DNA of 64,000 bases, from the NCBI RefSeq assembly GCF_021730435.1, contig NZ_JABWGX010000013.1, positions 1-64,000 of the forward strand, in the 5' to 3' direction. Source of the DNA: Xanthobacter agilis. Its GTDB lineage: Bacteria; Pseudomonadota; Alphaproteobacteria; Rhizobiales; Xanthobacteraceae. The translations under genes and the position numbers were made by a program. Below the pieces are notes generated by a model that saw only the letters and a list, made by a program, of their open reading frames with translations, was not told the DNA's origin and did no database searches. Positions 56,844 to 64,000 of the stretch are shown one piece after another (position 1 is the stretch's first letter; every line of letters starts with the position of its first letter).

Positions 56844-57752
56844 TCAGAGGCTCTTCACCCAGGCTTTGCCCGCGGCGGCCCGCCGCCCCGCGCGCCAGAC
56901 GGTGAACGTGCGCCACAGCGCCCCGAGCCCCGCGATCTCCCGGAGAGGCTCGCGCACCCGCGCCAGCGCCTTCAGGTCGCCCGGTACGAGGGATAGCGCG
57001 AGATAAGGCGTGGCGAGCGTCCGGCGTGTGGCCACCGGAAGTCGGCCGAGCGCGGCGCCGGCCTGTGCCAGATGGTGACGCGCCACCCCTCGCAGTTCCG
57101 CAAGCGCCGCCCGCAGGGCCGGCGCATCCTGTGCCGTCACCACCGCGTCGCGATCGAGCCCATGGCGGGCCAAAATGTCCAGCGGCAGATAGCATTGGCC
57201 CCGCGCCGCATGGATGGGAAGGGACCGCATCAACCCGGTTAGCGCGATGGCGACACCGCCGTGCCCTGAGGCCTCCGAAGCTGCACTGGCCGCCGCCCCC
57301 CCTAAAAGCAGCGCCGAGAGTTGCAGCAAGGCGCCCGCGGTCTCGCCCGCATAGCCTTCCAGGTCGCCAAGGCTGGGCATGGGATCGTCGTAAAGATCGA
57401 AGATGCGCGCATCCACCAGATTGATGAGGCTGGCCTTCGGCAGATCGAAGCGCGCCACCGTGTCGAGCAAGGCGAAAGCCACCGGATGGGCCTCCACGGC
57501 GCCCCGCCCCTCCCCTTCGATCACCTCGCGCCACCAGGCCAGGCGCACTTCCCCCGGGAGCGGCTCGCGCACCAGTTCGCGCACCCGCGCGACATCCAGG
57601 TTGAAGGCATACAGCGCCATCAGGTGGCGGCGCACCGGCTCGGGCGCGAACAAGGACGCGAGGAAGCGATCGCGATCCTGGCCCCGGACCACATCCGCGC
57701 AATAGGCATAAGCCGCCGCGAGGCGGTCGTCGGAGGAAGCTTCGGCAGACAT
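56844..57752 (-). CDS. Squalene/phytoene-synthase-like protein (NDUFAF6-type)
   Basis: 302 residues from MSAEASSDD (ATG 57752); a frame upstream to 57806 is open but has no better start. FLASLFAPEPVRRHLMALYAFNLDVARVRELVREPLPGEVRLAWWREVI is the conserved core of the trans-isoprenyl-synthase-like family that includes NDUFAF6. The DxxxD metal motifs of true synthases are weak, fitting an assembly-factor role more than terpene synthesis. Second domain contains RGQCYLPLDILARHGL. Follows the Mth938-like gene. Confidence 0.75.
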   Translation of the reverse strand: MSAEASSDDRLAAAYAYCADVVRGQDRDRFLASLFAPEPVRRHLMALYAFNLDVARVRELVREPLPGEVRLAWWREVIEGEGRGAVEAHPVAFALLDTVARFDLPKASLINLVDARIFDLYDDPMPSLGDLEGYAGETAGALLQLSALLLGGAAASAASEASGHGGVAIALTGLMRSLPIHAARGQCYLPLDILARHGLDRDAVVTAQDAPALRAALAELRGVARHHLAQAGAALGRLPVATRRTLATPYLALSLVPGDLKALARVREPLREIAGLGALWRTFTVWRAGRRAAAGKAWVKSL

Positions 57753-57845
57753 GGGCGTTGGATACGCCGAGATCCCATCCAACGCCAAGAGCCAATGGCG
57801 GGACACGAAACCGCAACGCGCTGGAAGCGGGGCTCCGCATCCGCC

Positions 57846-58226
57846 CTAAAGGGCGATGAGCGCCGCCCCGACCAGGCGGCCCTCTTCCAGCAGAACATTG
57901 TAGGTGGACGCGGCGGCTCCCGTCGGCATCAGCTCGAAGCGCAGGCCGGCGTCACGCAGGAGCTGTTTCAGCGGCGCCTTCAAATGGGCCGGGTCGCGGC
58001 CGGTGCCGATGAACAGCAACTCGAACGCCGCCGCTTCCGCCAGGATTGGCGCGAGCGACGACGCATCAAGCTCGTCCCAGGTGGCCGGCGCCCAGGGCCT
58101 CAGGCCCGAGGGCAGAGCCAGCAGCGATCCGGCATGGGACATGCCCGCGAAGTGGAAGAACTTCGCCCCATAGCCATCGATGGGCACCTGCCGCGGCAGG
58201 AAGGATTCATCCGGCCGATCGCTCAT
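57846..58226 (-). CDS. Mth938-like domain protein (NDUFAF3-type)
   Basis: 126 residues. Mth938 fold signatures: VPIDGYGAKFFHFAGMSHAGSLLALPSGLRPW, ELLFIGTGRDPAHL, GLRFELMPTGAAASTYNVLLEEGRLVGAALIAL. The human relative NDUFAF3 builds respiratory complex I. It lies 17 bases after secF and 93 bases before the NDUFAF6-like gene. Confidence 0.85.
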   Translation of the reverse strand: MSDRPDESFLPRQVPIDGYGAKFFHFAGMSHAGSLLALPSGLRPWAPATWDELDASSLAPILAEAAAFELLFIGTGRDPAHLKAPLKQLLRDAGLRFELMPTGAAASTYNVLLEEGRLVGAALIAL

Positions 58227-58243
58227 GGCGCCCTCCCCATGGC

Positions 58244-59374
58244 TCAGCCTCTTCGCTTGCCACCCCGGGAGCCGCCTTTGCCGCCGCCCTTGCCACCCTG
58301 GGTGGAGGACTTGCCACCCTGAGTGGAGGACTTGGCCGTGCTCTTCGGCGCCGGAGCGGGAGCCGACTTGCCTTCCACGGTTTCCTCCGCCTCGATGAAC
58401 TCGGCGGCCTCTTCCACGTCGAGCACGTCTTCCGGACCCGGCTTGACGGGCGCCTTGGCCTCTTCCTTCGGCTCCGCCGCGCGTGAGCGCAGCCCGAGGT
58501 GGATGAGAATGGGCGCCGCCACGCAGATGGTGGAATAGGTGCCGATCACCACGCCCACCGTCATGGCCAGGGAGAAGCCCCGCAGAACCTCGCCGCCGAA
58601 GAAATACAGGGCAAGGGTTGCGAAGAAGGTGGTGGTGGAGACGATGATGGTGCGCGAGAAGGTCGCGTTCACCGCCGTGTCCAACAGTTCCGGCAGCGGC
58701 AGCTTCTTATAGCGGCGCAGCATTTCGCGGATGCGGTCGTACACCACCACCGTGTCGTTGAGCGAATAGCCCATGATGGTGAGGATCGCGGCGATGGAGG
58801 TGAGATCGAAATCGATCCCCAGCAGCGAATAGATCATCAGCGTGACGAAGATGTCGTGCACCGTCGTCACGATGGCGCCCACCGCGAACTGCCACTCGAA
58901 GCGGAACCACAGATAACCCAGTACCGCCACCGCGCCGAGCACCATGGCCAGAATAGACTGGCGCACCAGCTCAGACGAGACGCTGGGCCCCACCGATTCC
59001 ACGCGGCGGATGGTGTAGTCGGACCCGAGCGCGGCCTTGACCTCGTTGACGATGGTCTGCTGCGCCTGCTCCGTCTCGCCCACCTGGCCAAGCCGGATCA
59101 GCACGTCACGCGGGGAGCCGAACTCCTGGATCTGCACATCACCGATCTCGATGTCGATGAGGTGCTCGCGCAATGCCCCCACATCCGCGGAGGCCTGAGA
59201 GGTCTGCGCCTCGATGAGCGTGCCGCCGCGGAAGTCGATACCGAGGTTGAAACCCACGGTCATGAACAGGACCACGGCGAACACCGACATGGCCGCCGAG
59301 AAGGGGAAGCTGAAGCGGCGCAGCTTCATGAACCCGATATGGGTGTGCGCCGGAATGTAATCGATCAAAGGCAT
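58244..59374 (-). CDS. secF: Protein translocase subunit SecF
   Basis: 376 residues with six membrane segments. GIDFRGGT and the RND-type block ILTIMGYSLNDTVVVYDRIRE identify SecF. With SecD and YajC it uses the proton gradient to pull proteins through SecYEG. Unusual C-terminal tail rich in Lys/Gly/Ser with repeated STQGGK units after residue 345. Starts 13 bases after secD. Confidence 0.95.
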   Translation of the reverse strand: MPLIDYIPAHTHIGFMKLRRFSFPFSAAMSVFAVVLFMTVGFNLGIDFRGGTLIEAQTSQASADVGALREHLIDIEIGDVQIQEFGSPRDVLIRLGQVGETEQAQQTIVNEVKAALGSDYTIRRVESVGPSVSSELVRQSILAMVLGAVAVLGYLWFRFEWQFAVGAIVTTVHDIFVTLMIYSLLGIDFDLTSIAAILTIMGYSLNDTVVVYDRIREMLRRYKKLPLPELLDTAVNATFSRTIIVSTTTFFATLALYFFGGEVLRGFSLAMTVGVVIGTYSTICVAAPILIHLGLRSRAAEPKEEAKAPVKPGPEDVLDVEEAAEFIEAEETVEGKSAPAPAPKSTAKSSTQGGKSSTQGGKGGGKGGSRGGKRRG

Positions 59375-59387
59375 GGGCGGCGCACCT

Positions 59388-60998
59388 TCAAATGGGCAGC
59401 TTGGCAGGACGCTGCCACTTCACCCACCAGGCGATCATCAAGCGGGTGAGGGTGTAGGCCGTGAACATGGTGGTGAGAAGACCGAGGATATAGGTGACGG
59501 CGAAGCCGCGCACCGGACCCGATCCACCCATGAGGAACAGGATGACGGCCGTCGCGAGCGAGGTCACGTTGGCATCGAGGATGGTGCCGAGCGCATTCAC
59601 GAAGCCCTTGTCGATGGCCGAGATGGCCGCCCGCCCTTCGCGCGCCTCGTCACGGATGCGCTCGAAGATCACGACGTTGGAGTCCACCGCCATGCCGATG
59701 GTGAGCACGACGCCGGCGATGCCGGGCAGCGTCAGCGTCGCCCCCAGCAGGGATTGCAGCGCGAACATCAAGGTGACGTGCACGGCCAGCGCGATCAGCG
59801 CGAATCCGCCGAACAAACCATAGACCGCGATCATGAACACCGCCACCAGGCCCGTCGCCACATAGGCCGCCACCTTGCCGGCCTCGATGGAATCGGCACC
59901 GAGGCTCGGGCCCACGGTGCGCTCCTCCACCACCTTGAGCGGCGCCGGCAAGGCACCGGCCCGCAGCAGTATGGCGAGGTCGTTGGCCTGCTGCACGGTG
60001 AAGGCGCCGGAGATCTGGCCCGATCCACCGAGGATGGGTTCGCGAATCACGGGCGCCGAGATCACCTGATTGTCGAGTACGATGGCGAATGGCCGGCCCA
60101 CCGCATCCTGTGTGGTGGCGGCGAAGCGCCGGGCTCCATTGGAATTGAAGCGGAAGGAAACGATGGGTTCCCGGTTCTGCGGATCAAAGCCCGGCTGGGC
60201 GTCCACCAGATCCTCGCCGGACACGCGCACTTGCTTTTCCACCAGATAGGGGCGCCCGTCCTGGCCGTACAGCACGTCCGATTCTGGTGGCGCGCGGCCC
60301 TCCAGCGCCTGTTCCGGCGACATGGACTGGTCCACCATGCGGAACGAGAGCTTGGCGGTCTGGCCCAGCAGCGCCTTCAGGCGCTGCGGGTCTTGCAGGC
60401 CCGGCACCTGCACCAGGATGCGATTGAGCCCCTGGCGCTGGATGTTGGGCTCCACCGTGCCGAGCTGATCGATACGGCGGCGGATGATCTCGATGGACTG
60501 GTCCACCGCCGAGCGCATCCGCGCCTCAAGCCCCGCCTGGGTGAGCTGAAGGGAGAGCGCGCCCTCGGCACCCGAGGACACCGTCAGGTCCATTTCCCCG
60601 CTGTTCCCGCCCCCGAACATGGCCGTGCTGACCGGCGCGGCGAGCTTGCGCAGCTCGACCAGGGCCTTGTCGGTGTCGGCGGGATCGCGCAGGCGTAGCG
60701 AGATGGTGGTGTCTCGCACGGCGAGGTTGCTGTAGCCGATCTTCTGATCGCGCAGCACACGCCGCACTTCGTCACGCACCTGCTCCACGCGCTCCTTGCG
60801 CAGAGCATCGCCATCCACCTCGAGCAGGATGTGGGAGCCACCCTGGAGGTCGAGGCCGAGGGTCACACGGCTCGACGCCAGCCAATTCGGCAGGTGCGCG
60901 CGCACGCTCTGCGGCAGCACATTGGGCAGCGCAAACAAAATGCCGAGGGCGACCGTGATGAGGATCGCCGCCGTCTTGATTCGGGAAAAATGCAGCAT
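59388..60998 (-). CDS. secD: Protein translocase subunit SecD
   Basis: 536 residues. Membrane segment 1, then SRVTLGLDLQGGSHILLEVD (SecD hallmark), a large periplasmic P1 domain with repeated GLNRILVQVPGLQDPQRLK, and a C-terminal five-segment bundle with IGMAVDSNVVIFERIRDE. Start ATG 60998, 18 bases after yajC. Part of the yajC-secD-secF operon. Confidence 0.96.
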   Translation of the reverse strand: MLHFSRIKTAAILITVALGILFALPNVLPQSVRAHLPNWLASSRVTLGLDLQGGSHILLEVDGDALRKERVEQVRDEVRRVLRDQKIGYSNLAVRDTTISLRLRDPADTDKALVELRKLAAPVSTAMFGGGNSGEMDLTVSSGAEGALSLQLTQAGLEARMRSAVDQSIEIIRRRIDQLGTVEPNIQRQGLNRILVQVPGLQDPQRLKALLGQTAKLSFRMVDQSMSPEQALEGRAPPESDVLYGQDGRPYLVEKQVRVSGEDLVDAQPGFDPQNREPIVSFRFNSNGARRFAATTQDAVGRPFAIVLDNQVISAPVIREPILGGSGQISGAFTVQQANDLAILLRAGALPAPLKVVEERTVGPSLGADSIEAGKVAAYVATGLVAVFMIAVYGLFGGFALIALAVHVTLMFALQSLLGATLTLPGIAGVVLTIGMAVDSNVVIFERIRDEAREGRAAISAIDKGFVNALGTILDANVTSLATAVILFLMGGSGPVRGFAVTYILGLLTTMFTAYTLTRLMIAWWVKWQRPAKLPI

Positions 60999-61016
60999 GT
61001 CGCGCGATCTATGGAA

Positions 61017-61364
61017 TCAGGAAGCCGCCGGCTCGTCTTTCGCCGGCTCACCCTTGGAACGGACAGTCGCGATCTGCGAACGCATCTGGCGGACGCGCAC
61101 ATTGTCGGCGATCTGCAGCTCAATCTCGTTCTCGTCCACCACCCGCGAGACCTTGCCGACAAGACCGCCGGCGGTGACGATGACGTCGCCGCGACGCAGC
61201 GCCGTCACCATCTCCTGGTGCGCCTTGGCCCGCTTCTGCTGGGGGCGCAGGATCAGGAAATACATGACGACGAAGATCAGCAGGAACGGGGCGAGCTGAA
61301 TGAGCATGTCGGCCCCGCCGCCGGCTGCCGGAGCGCCCTGGGCGAAAGCAGGCGTGATGAACAT
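61017..61364 (-). CDS. yajC: Preprotein translocase accessory subunit YajC
   Basis: 115 residues from ATG 61364 behind GAGGA. A short N-terminal segment (MFITPAFAQGAPAAGG) precedes the single membrane helix LIQLAPFLLIFVVMYFLILRPQQKR, then a basic, soluble domain GDVIVTAGGLVGKVSRVVDENEIELQIADNVRVRQMRSQIATV. Upstream in-frame codons are not needed. First gene of the Sec operon. Confidence 0.93.
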   Translation of the reverse strand: MFITPAFAQGAPAAGGGADMLIQLAPFLLIFVVMYFLILRPQQKRAKAHQEMVTALRRGDVIVTAGGLVGKVSRVVDENEIELQIADNVRVRQMRSQIATVRSKGEPAKDEPAAS

Positions 61365-61559
61365 TTGCGTCCTCGTTCGTCTGGAAGTCGAAAGACCAGG
61401 ACCGATCCGGAAGGATGGCCCCTGCGATGCCGATGGCGGCGAAGCCGGCGGACTATACCCACCGGCCCGGATATTGCAAACGCGACCTCGTGCCAACCGG
61501 CGAAACATACCCCAAGGTCACGCGCCCCGCCCCACGCGCCCCCACCGAGCCGCCAGGGA

Positions 61560-62846
61560 TTACTTCGACACCGGCGCGGAAACTGCTTGCGAACCGGACG
61601 CCGCGGTATCCGAGATGCTCGTGCCGAGATGGTTCATCTGGCTCGAATAATGCTCGCGGGTATTGGAATCCACCACCGCGACCGGCGCGGCGATGACGAG
61701 GCCGGCGGCGGTGCCCACGGTGGACGCCGCATCCGTGGAAAACTGCACGATGCGGTCGCCGATGCCGACCCTCTGATCGGTCATGGTCTGCCCCTCGGCA
61801 AGGCGCGCGCCGATGGACTGCACCACCTCCGGGCTCGCCGCGAACTTGCCGTGGTTCAGCGGATCATCGGTCTTCAGCTTGGTGAGATCGAGCACGGTGA
61901 TGTGGTTCTTCTCGAACTCGCTGCGGTAGGGCTCCTGGGTAGGGTCCACCTGCCCGATGCGCGGCACGTCGCCCCACACCCGCTTCGAAACCGCGAGCGC
62001 CTTGTCGTCCTGGGACACGAACAGGGTGAAGTTGGGCCGCGGCTTGCCCAATTCGTCGAAGATGACGCGGAACACATCCGAATCCACATCGGGCGCCGCC
62101 AGCATCACATTCTTGATCTTCGGCAGGATGCGGCCATTGCGGATGGCCATCTGCCGCAGCGCCTCGAGCGTCACCACATTGCCCATGGAGTGGGCCAGAA
62201 TGGAGATCTCGCCCACATTCGGGTCCTTGGCCATGAACGTCAGAAGGCGCTCCAGCGCATCCCGGGAATAAGAGGTGCTCTCGCGATCGTAGCCATAGGC
62301 CAGCAGGCTCCCGCGCGACGGCCAGGTGAACAGCACCGGCGTCACGTCCGCCCCCGAATCGTGGACGATCTGGGCAAAACGGAACACCGCGTCGTCGAAC
62401 CGCTGATTATAGCCGTGCACGAACACCAGCGCCTGCCGGCCGGGCGTGCGCTTGATGCGGGCGTTGAACCACTTGACGGCCTGGTCCGAGGTCAGGTCCT
62501 CCAGGCGCGTGGTGACGAAATCGGTGGCCGGATTGCCCGGAACGGTCTTCGGCCATTGCACCTCGCCCATCGCGCGGGTGCCGTCCGGCGGAATCGAGAC
62601 GTCGATCTCCATGAAGGTCGGCGTGCCGCCGCGCTCGCCGGTATAGACGTCCGGCCCATCGGTGCGGGCGCGCACGGTCGCGACGATCATGTTGACGCGG
62701 GACGTGCCCGGAGCCTCGTCGGGAACGGGAATAAGAACCCCGTCCGGCCGCCCGCCGCATCCCGCCACCAGGAACACCACCACTAGGCACGACACGATCT
62801 CGCGCCACCGAAGCGCAGCCAGAATCCGCAACGTCTCACCCCGCAT
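61560..62846 (-). CDS. Lipoprotein alpha/beta hydrolase (DUF900)
   Basis: 428 residues from ATG 62846. Lipobox-like VAGC near residue 30 suggests an inner- or outer-membrane lipoprotein. DUF900 serine hydrolase core: ALVFVHGYNQRFDDAVFRFAQIVHD, nucleophile in LAHSMGN, AAPDVDSDVF (Asp). Probable esterase of unknown substrate. It sits between pcm and yajC; a 195-base gap separates it from yajC. Confidence 0.85.
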   Translation of the reverse strand: MRGETLRILAALRWREIVSCLVVVFLVAGCGGRPDGVLIPVPDEAPGTSRVNMIVATVRARTDGPDVYTGERGGTPTFMEIDVSIPPDGTRAMGEVQWPKTVPGNPATDFVTTRLEDLTSDQAVKWFNARIKRTPGRQALVFVHGYNQRFDDAVFRFAQIVHDSGADVTPVLFTWPSRGSLLAYGYDRESTSYSRDALERLLTFMAKDPNVGEISILAHSMGNVVTLEALRQMAIRNGRILPKIKNVMLAAPDVDSDVFRVIFDELGKPRPNFTLFVSQDDKALAVSKRVWGDVPRIGQVDPTQEPYRSEFEKNHITVLDLTKLKTDDPLNHGKFAASPEVVQSIGARLAEGQTMTDQRVGIGDRIVQFSTDAASTVGTAAGLVIAAPVAVVDSNTREHYSSQMNHLGTSISDTAASGSQAVSAPVSK

Positions 62847-62929
62847 AAAGTCCCTCAAGTGGATATGGCAGCCGCACCGCGTCCGCAATCGGAGTTCGCG
62901 GGGAAAGCCCGCCGGTCCGCGCGAATCTT

Positions 62930-63589
62930 CTAGAGTGTGGCGGCCACGCCCGGAATGAGCGGCAGGAAACGCACCGGCATCAGCTCCCGCACCTGGTTTC
63001 CGGACTGCTCCTTCACCACCCGCACCAGCACCTGCACCTCGTCCCCTTTTCCAATGGGAATAAGGAGAACGCCGCCCAACTTGAGCTGATCGAGCAGCGC
63101 GGGCGGAATCTCGCGCGCGGCGGCGGTCACCATGATGCGGTCGAAGGGGGCCCGCGACGGCATCCCCAGCATGCCGTCGCCCACATAAGCGGTGAGGTTG
63201 CGCAAGCCCAGCACCTCGTACCGGGCCAAGGCCTCCGACACCAGGGTACGGTAGCGATCCACCGTCACCACGCGGGCCGCGAGATGCGACAGCACGGCGG
63301 CCTGATAACCGGAGCCGGTCCCCACCTCCAACACCGCATGCTCGGCAACGACGCCCAGCGCCTCCGTCATGGCGGCGACAAGGGATGGCTGGGACATGGT
63401 CTGCCCGCAGGGAATGGGCAGCGAGACATCGTCATAGGCAAAGGCGCGCAGCTGCGGATCCACGAACAGCGGACGCGGCACCAGCTCCATGGCGCGCAGA
63501 ACCGCCACGTCGCGAATGCCGTGCTGGCGCAAGGCCAGGATGAAGGCCATTCGCTCGGCCTTCTCGCCCTCGCTGTCGCCCCCGCTCAT
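62930..63589 (-). CDS. pcm: Protein-L-isoaspartate O-methyltransferase family
   Basis: 219 residues. PCMT motifs: RAFAYDDVSLPIPCGQTMSQPSLVAAM, SAM-binding VLEVGTGSGYQAAVLSHLA, PFDRIMVTAAAREIPPALLDQLKLGGVLLIPIG. Repairs isoaspartyl residues. First of the minus-strand run, 83 bases upstream of the lipoprotein hydrolase gene. Divergent from recG across 121 bases of AT-rich sequence. Confidence 0.9.
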   Translation of the reverse strand: MSGGDSEGEKAERMAFILALRQHGIRDVAVLRAMELVPRPLFVDPQLRAFAYDDVSLPIPCGQTMSQPSLVAAMTEALGVVAEHAVLEVGTGSGYQAAVLSHLAARVVTVDRYRTLVSEALARYEVLGLRNLTAYVGDGMLGMPSRAPFDRIMVTAAAREIPPALLDQLKLGGVLLIPIGKGDEVQVLVRVVKEQSGNQVRELMPVRFLPLIPGVAATL

Positions 63590-63710
63590 GACCCACTTCC
63601 ACAGCTATCTATGACCTATTGAAATAATAGGAATTTTCGCGATATCTCAAGTTGAACTTTAACTTTAAGTTTGCGCACCACTTTAAGAGACAGGCCCCCT
63701 CCCCTTCCCC

Positions 63711-64000
63711 ATGCGCCCGGCTTCGCTCGATCCGCTCTTTTCTCCCCTCGACAGCCTCCCCGGCATCGGGCCGAAGCTGCTGCGGCCGTTCGCGCGCCTG
63801 CTGGGGCGCGATCCCCCGCGGGTGCTGGACCTTCTCGCCCACATGCCGTCCCATTTCGTGGACCGGCGGGCACGTCCCACCATCGCCGAGGCGGTTCCGG
63901 AGACGGACGTGACCCTCGAAGTGCATGTGGACAGTCACCAGCACCCCCCTGAAGGCAGCCGGGCACCGCACCGGACCTATGTTTCGGACCCGAGCGGCAG
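63711..64000 (+). CDS. recG: ATP-dependent DNA helicase RecG, N-terminal fragment
   Basis: 96 codons reach the window edge. The opening LDPLFSPLDSLPGIGPKLLRPFARLLG, then VLDLLAHMPSHFVDRRARPTIAE, matches the RecG wedge domain. It regresses stalled forks and resolves branched DNA. ATG 63711; the gene continues beyond the window. Confidence 0.88.
   Translation, partial: MRPASLDPLFSPLDSLPGIGPKLLRPFARLLGRDPPRVLDLLAHMPSHFVDRRARPTIAEAVPETDVTLEVHVDSHQHPPEGSRAPHRTYVSDPSG

Overview
The window is high-GC DNA from an alphaproteobacterium, probably Hyphomicrobiales. The chromosomal order recG / pcm / yajC-secD-secF / Mth938-like / squalene-phytoene-synthase-like / trmFO / DUF1127 / uvrA / ssb / gyrA and an alphaproteobacterial LexA box (GTTC-N7-GTTC) support this. 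A Xanthobacter/Azorhizobium/Ancylobacter-type host is my guess, from general familiarity only. Positions 1 to about 44,240 are one end of an integrated contractile-tailed (myovirus-type) prophage; from 44,314 onward there is an IS481-family element and then core chromosome.

Prophage, left to right (mostly + strand): a large terminase whose 5' part is interrupted by foreign sequence; a very large portal protein fused to a phosphoribosyltransferase-like domain, with a small gene nested in its 3' end; a Mu gpF-like minor head protein; a DUF2213 protease-scaffold protein with a well-formed internal start; a cement protein; the major capsid protein; neck and completion proteins; sheath (DUF3383) and tube (DUF3277); a tail chaperone with a clear -1 frameshift signal (T TTT TTC plus hairpin); two consecutive related tape-measure-like proteins carrying different C-terminal hydrolase modules; a Dit-like hub protein. 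The tail operon is then split (about 18.4-23.7 kb) by accessory genes: minus-strand genes for two exported proteins that share one nearly identical 90-bp leader cassette, a gene with a G10 tract in its ribosome-binding site, an RHH-like gene, and two plus-strand antirepressor-like genes (Rha-like and KilA-N) separated by a hairpin-rich intergenic region.

The baseplate resumes at 23.8 kb (plug, hub, Gp138-type spike, gp46/gp25-like, J-like). It leads into a 2274-residue fibre/tip protein with two tandem SGNH/sialate-esterase-like domains, a glycine-rich fibre, a spike-base protein of the gene-transfer-agent type with a GH44 depolymerase, and lysis genes (endolysin with PG-binding domain, two small membrane proteins). 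Minus-strand genes follow: a HicAB-like pair with a palindromic operator, and a compact operon (HARP-like repeat protein, two HTH-like proteins, two unknowns) driven by a promoter overlapped by a 23-bp dyad. No integrase, lysogenic repressor or spanin was recognised, so these probably lie to the left of the window or are unrecognised.

The prophage ends in the 3' half of a tRNA gene with a CAT anticodon (44,194-44,240), the probable attachment site. An IS481-family element with 26-bp inverted repeats follows; its transposase is broken by one in-frame TAG and borrows its own stop codon from the CTAG target. Chromosomal genes then run lysE-like exporter, gyrA and ssb (minus), a shared SOS box, uvrA (plus), DUF1127, trmFO and a kinase-like fusion (plus), and then, all minus, the squalene-synthase-like and Mth938-like genes (relatives of mitochondrial complex I assembly factors), secF, secD, yajC, a lipoprotein alpha/beta hydrolase and pcm. 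The window ends inside recG (plus).
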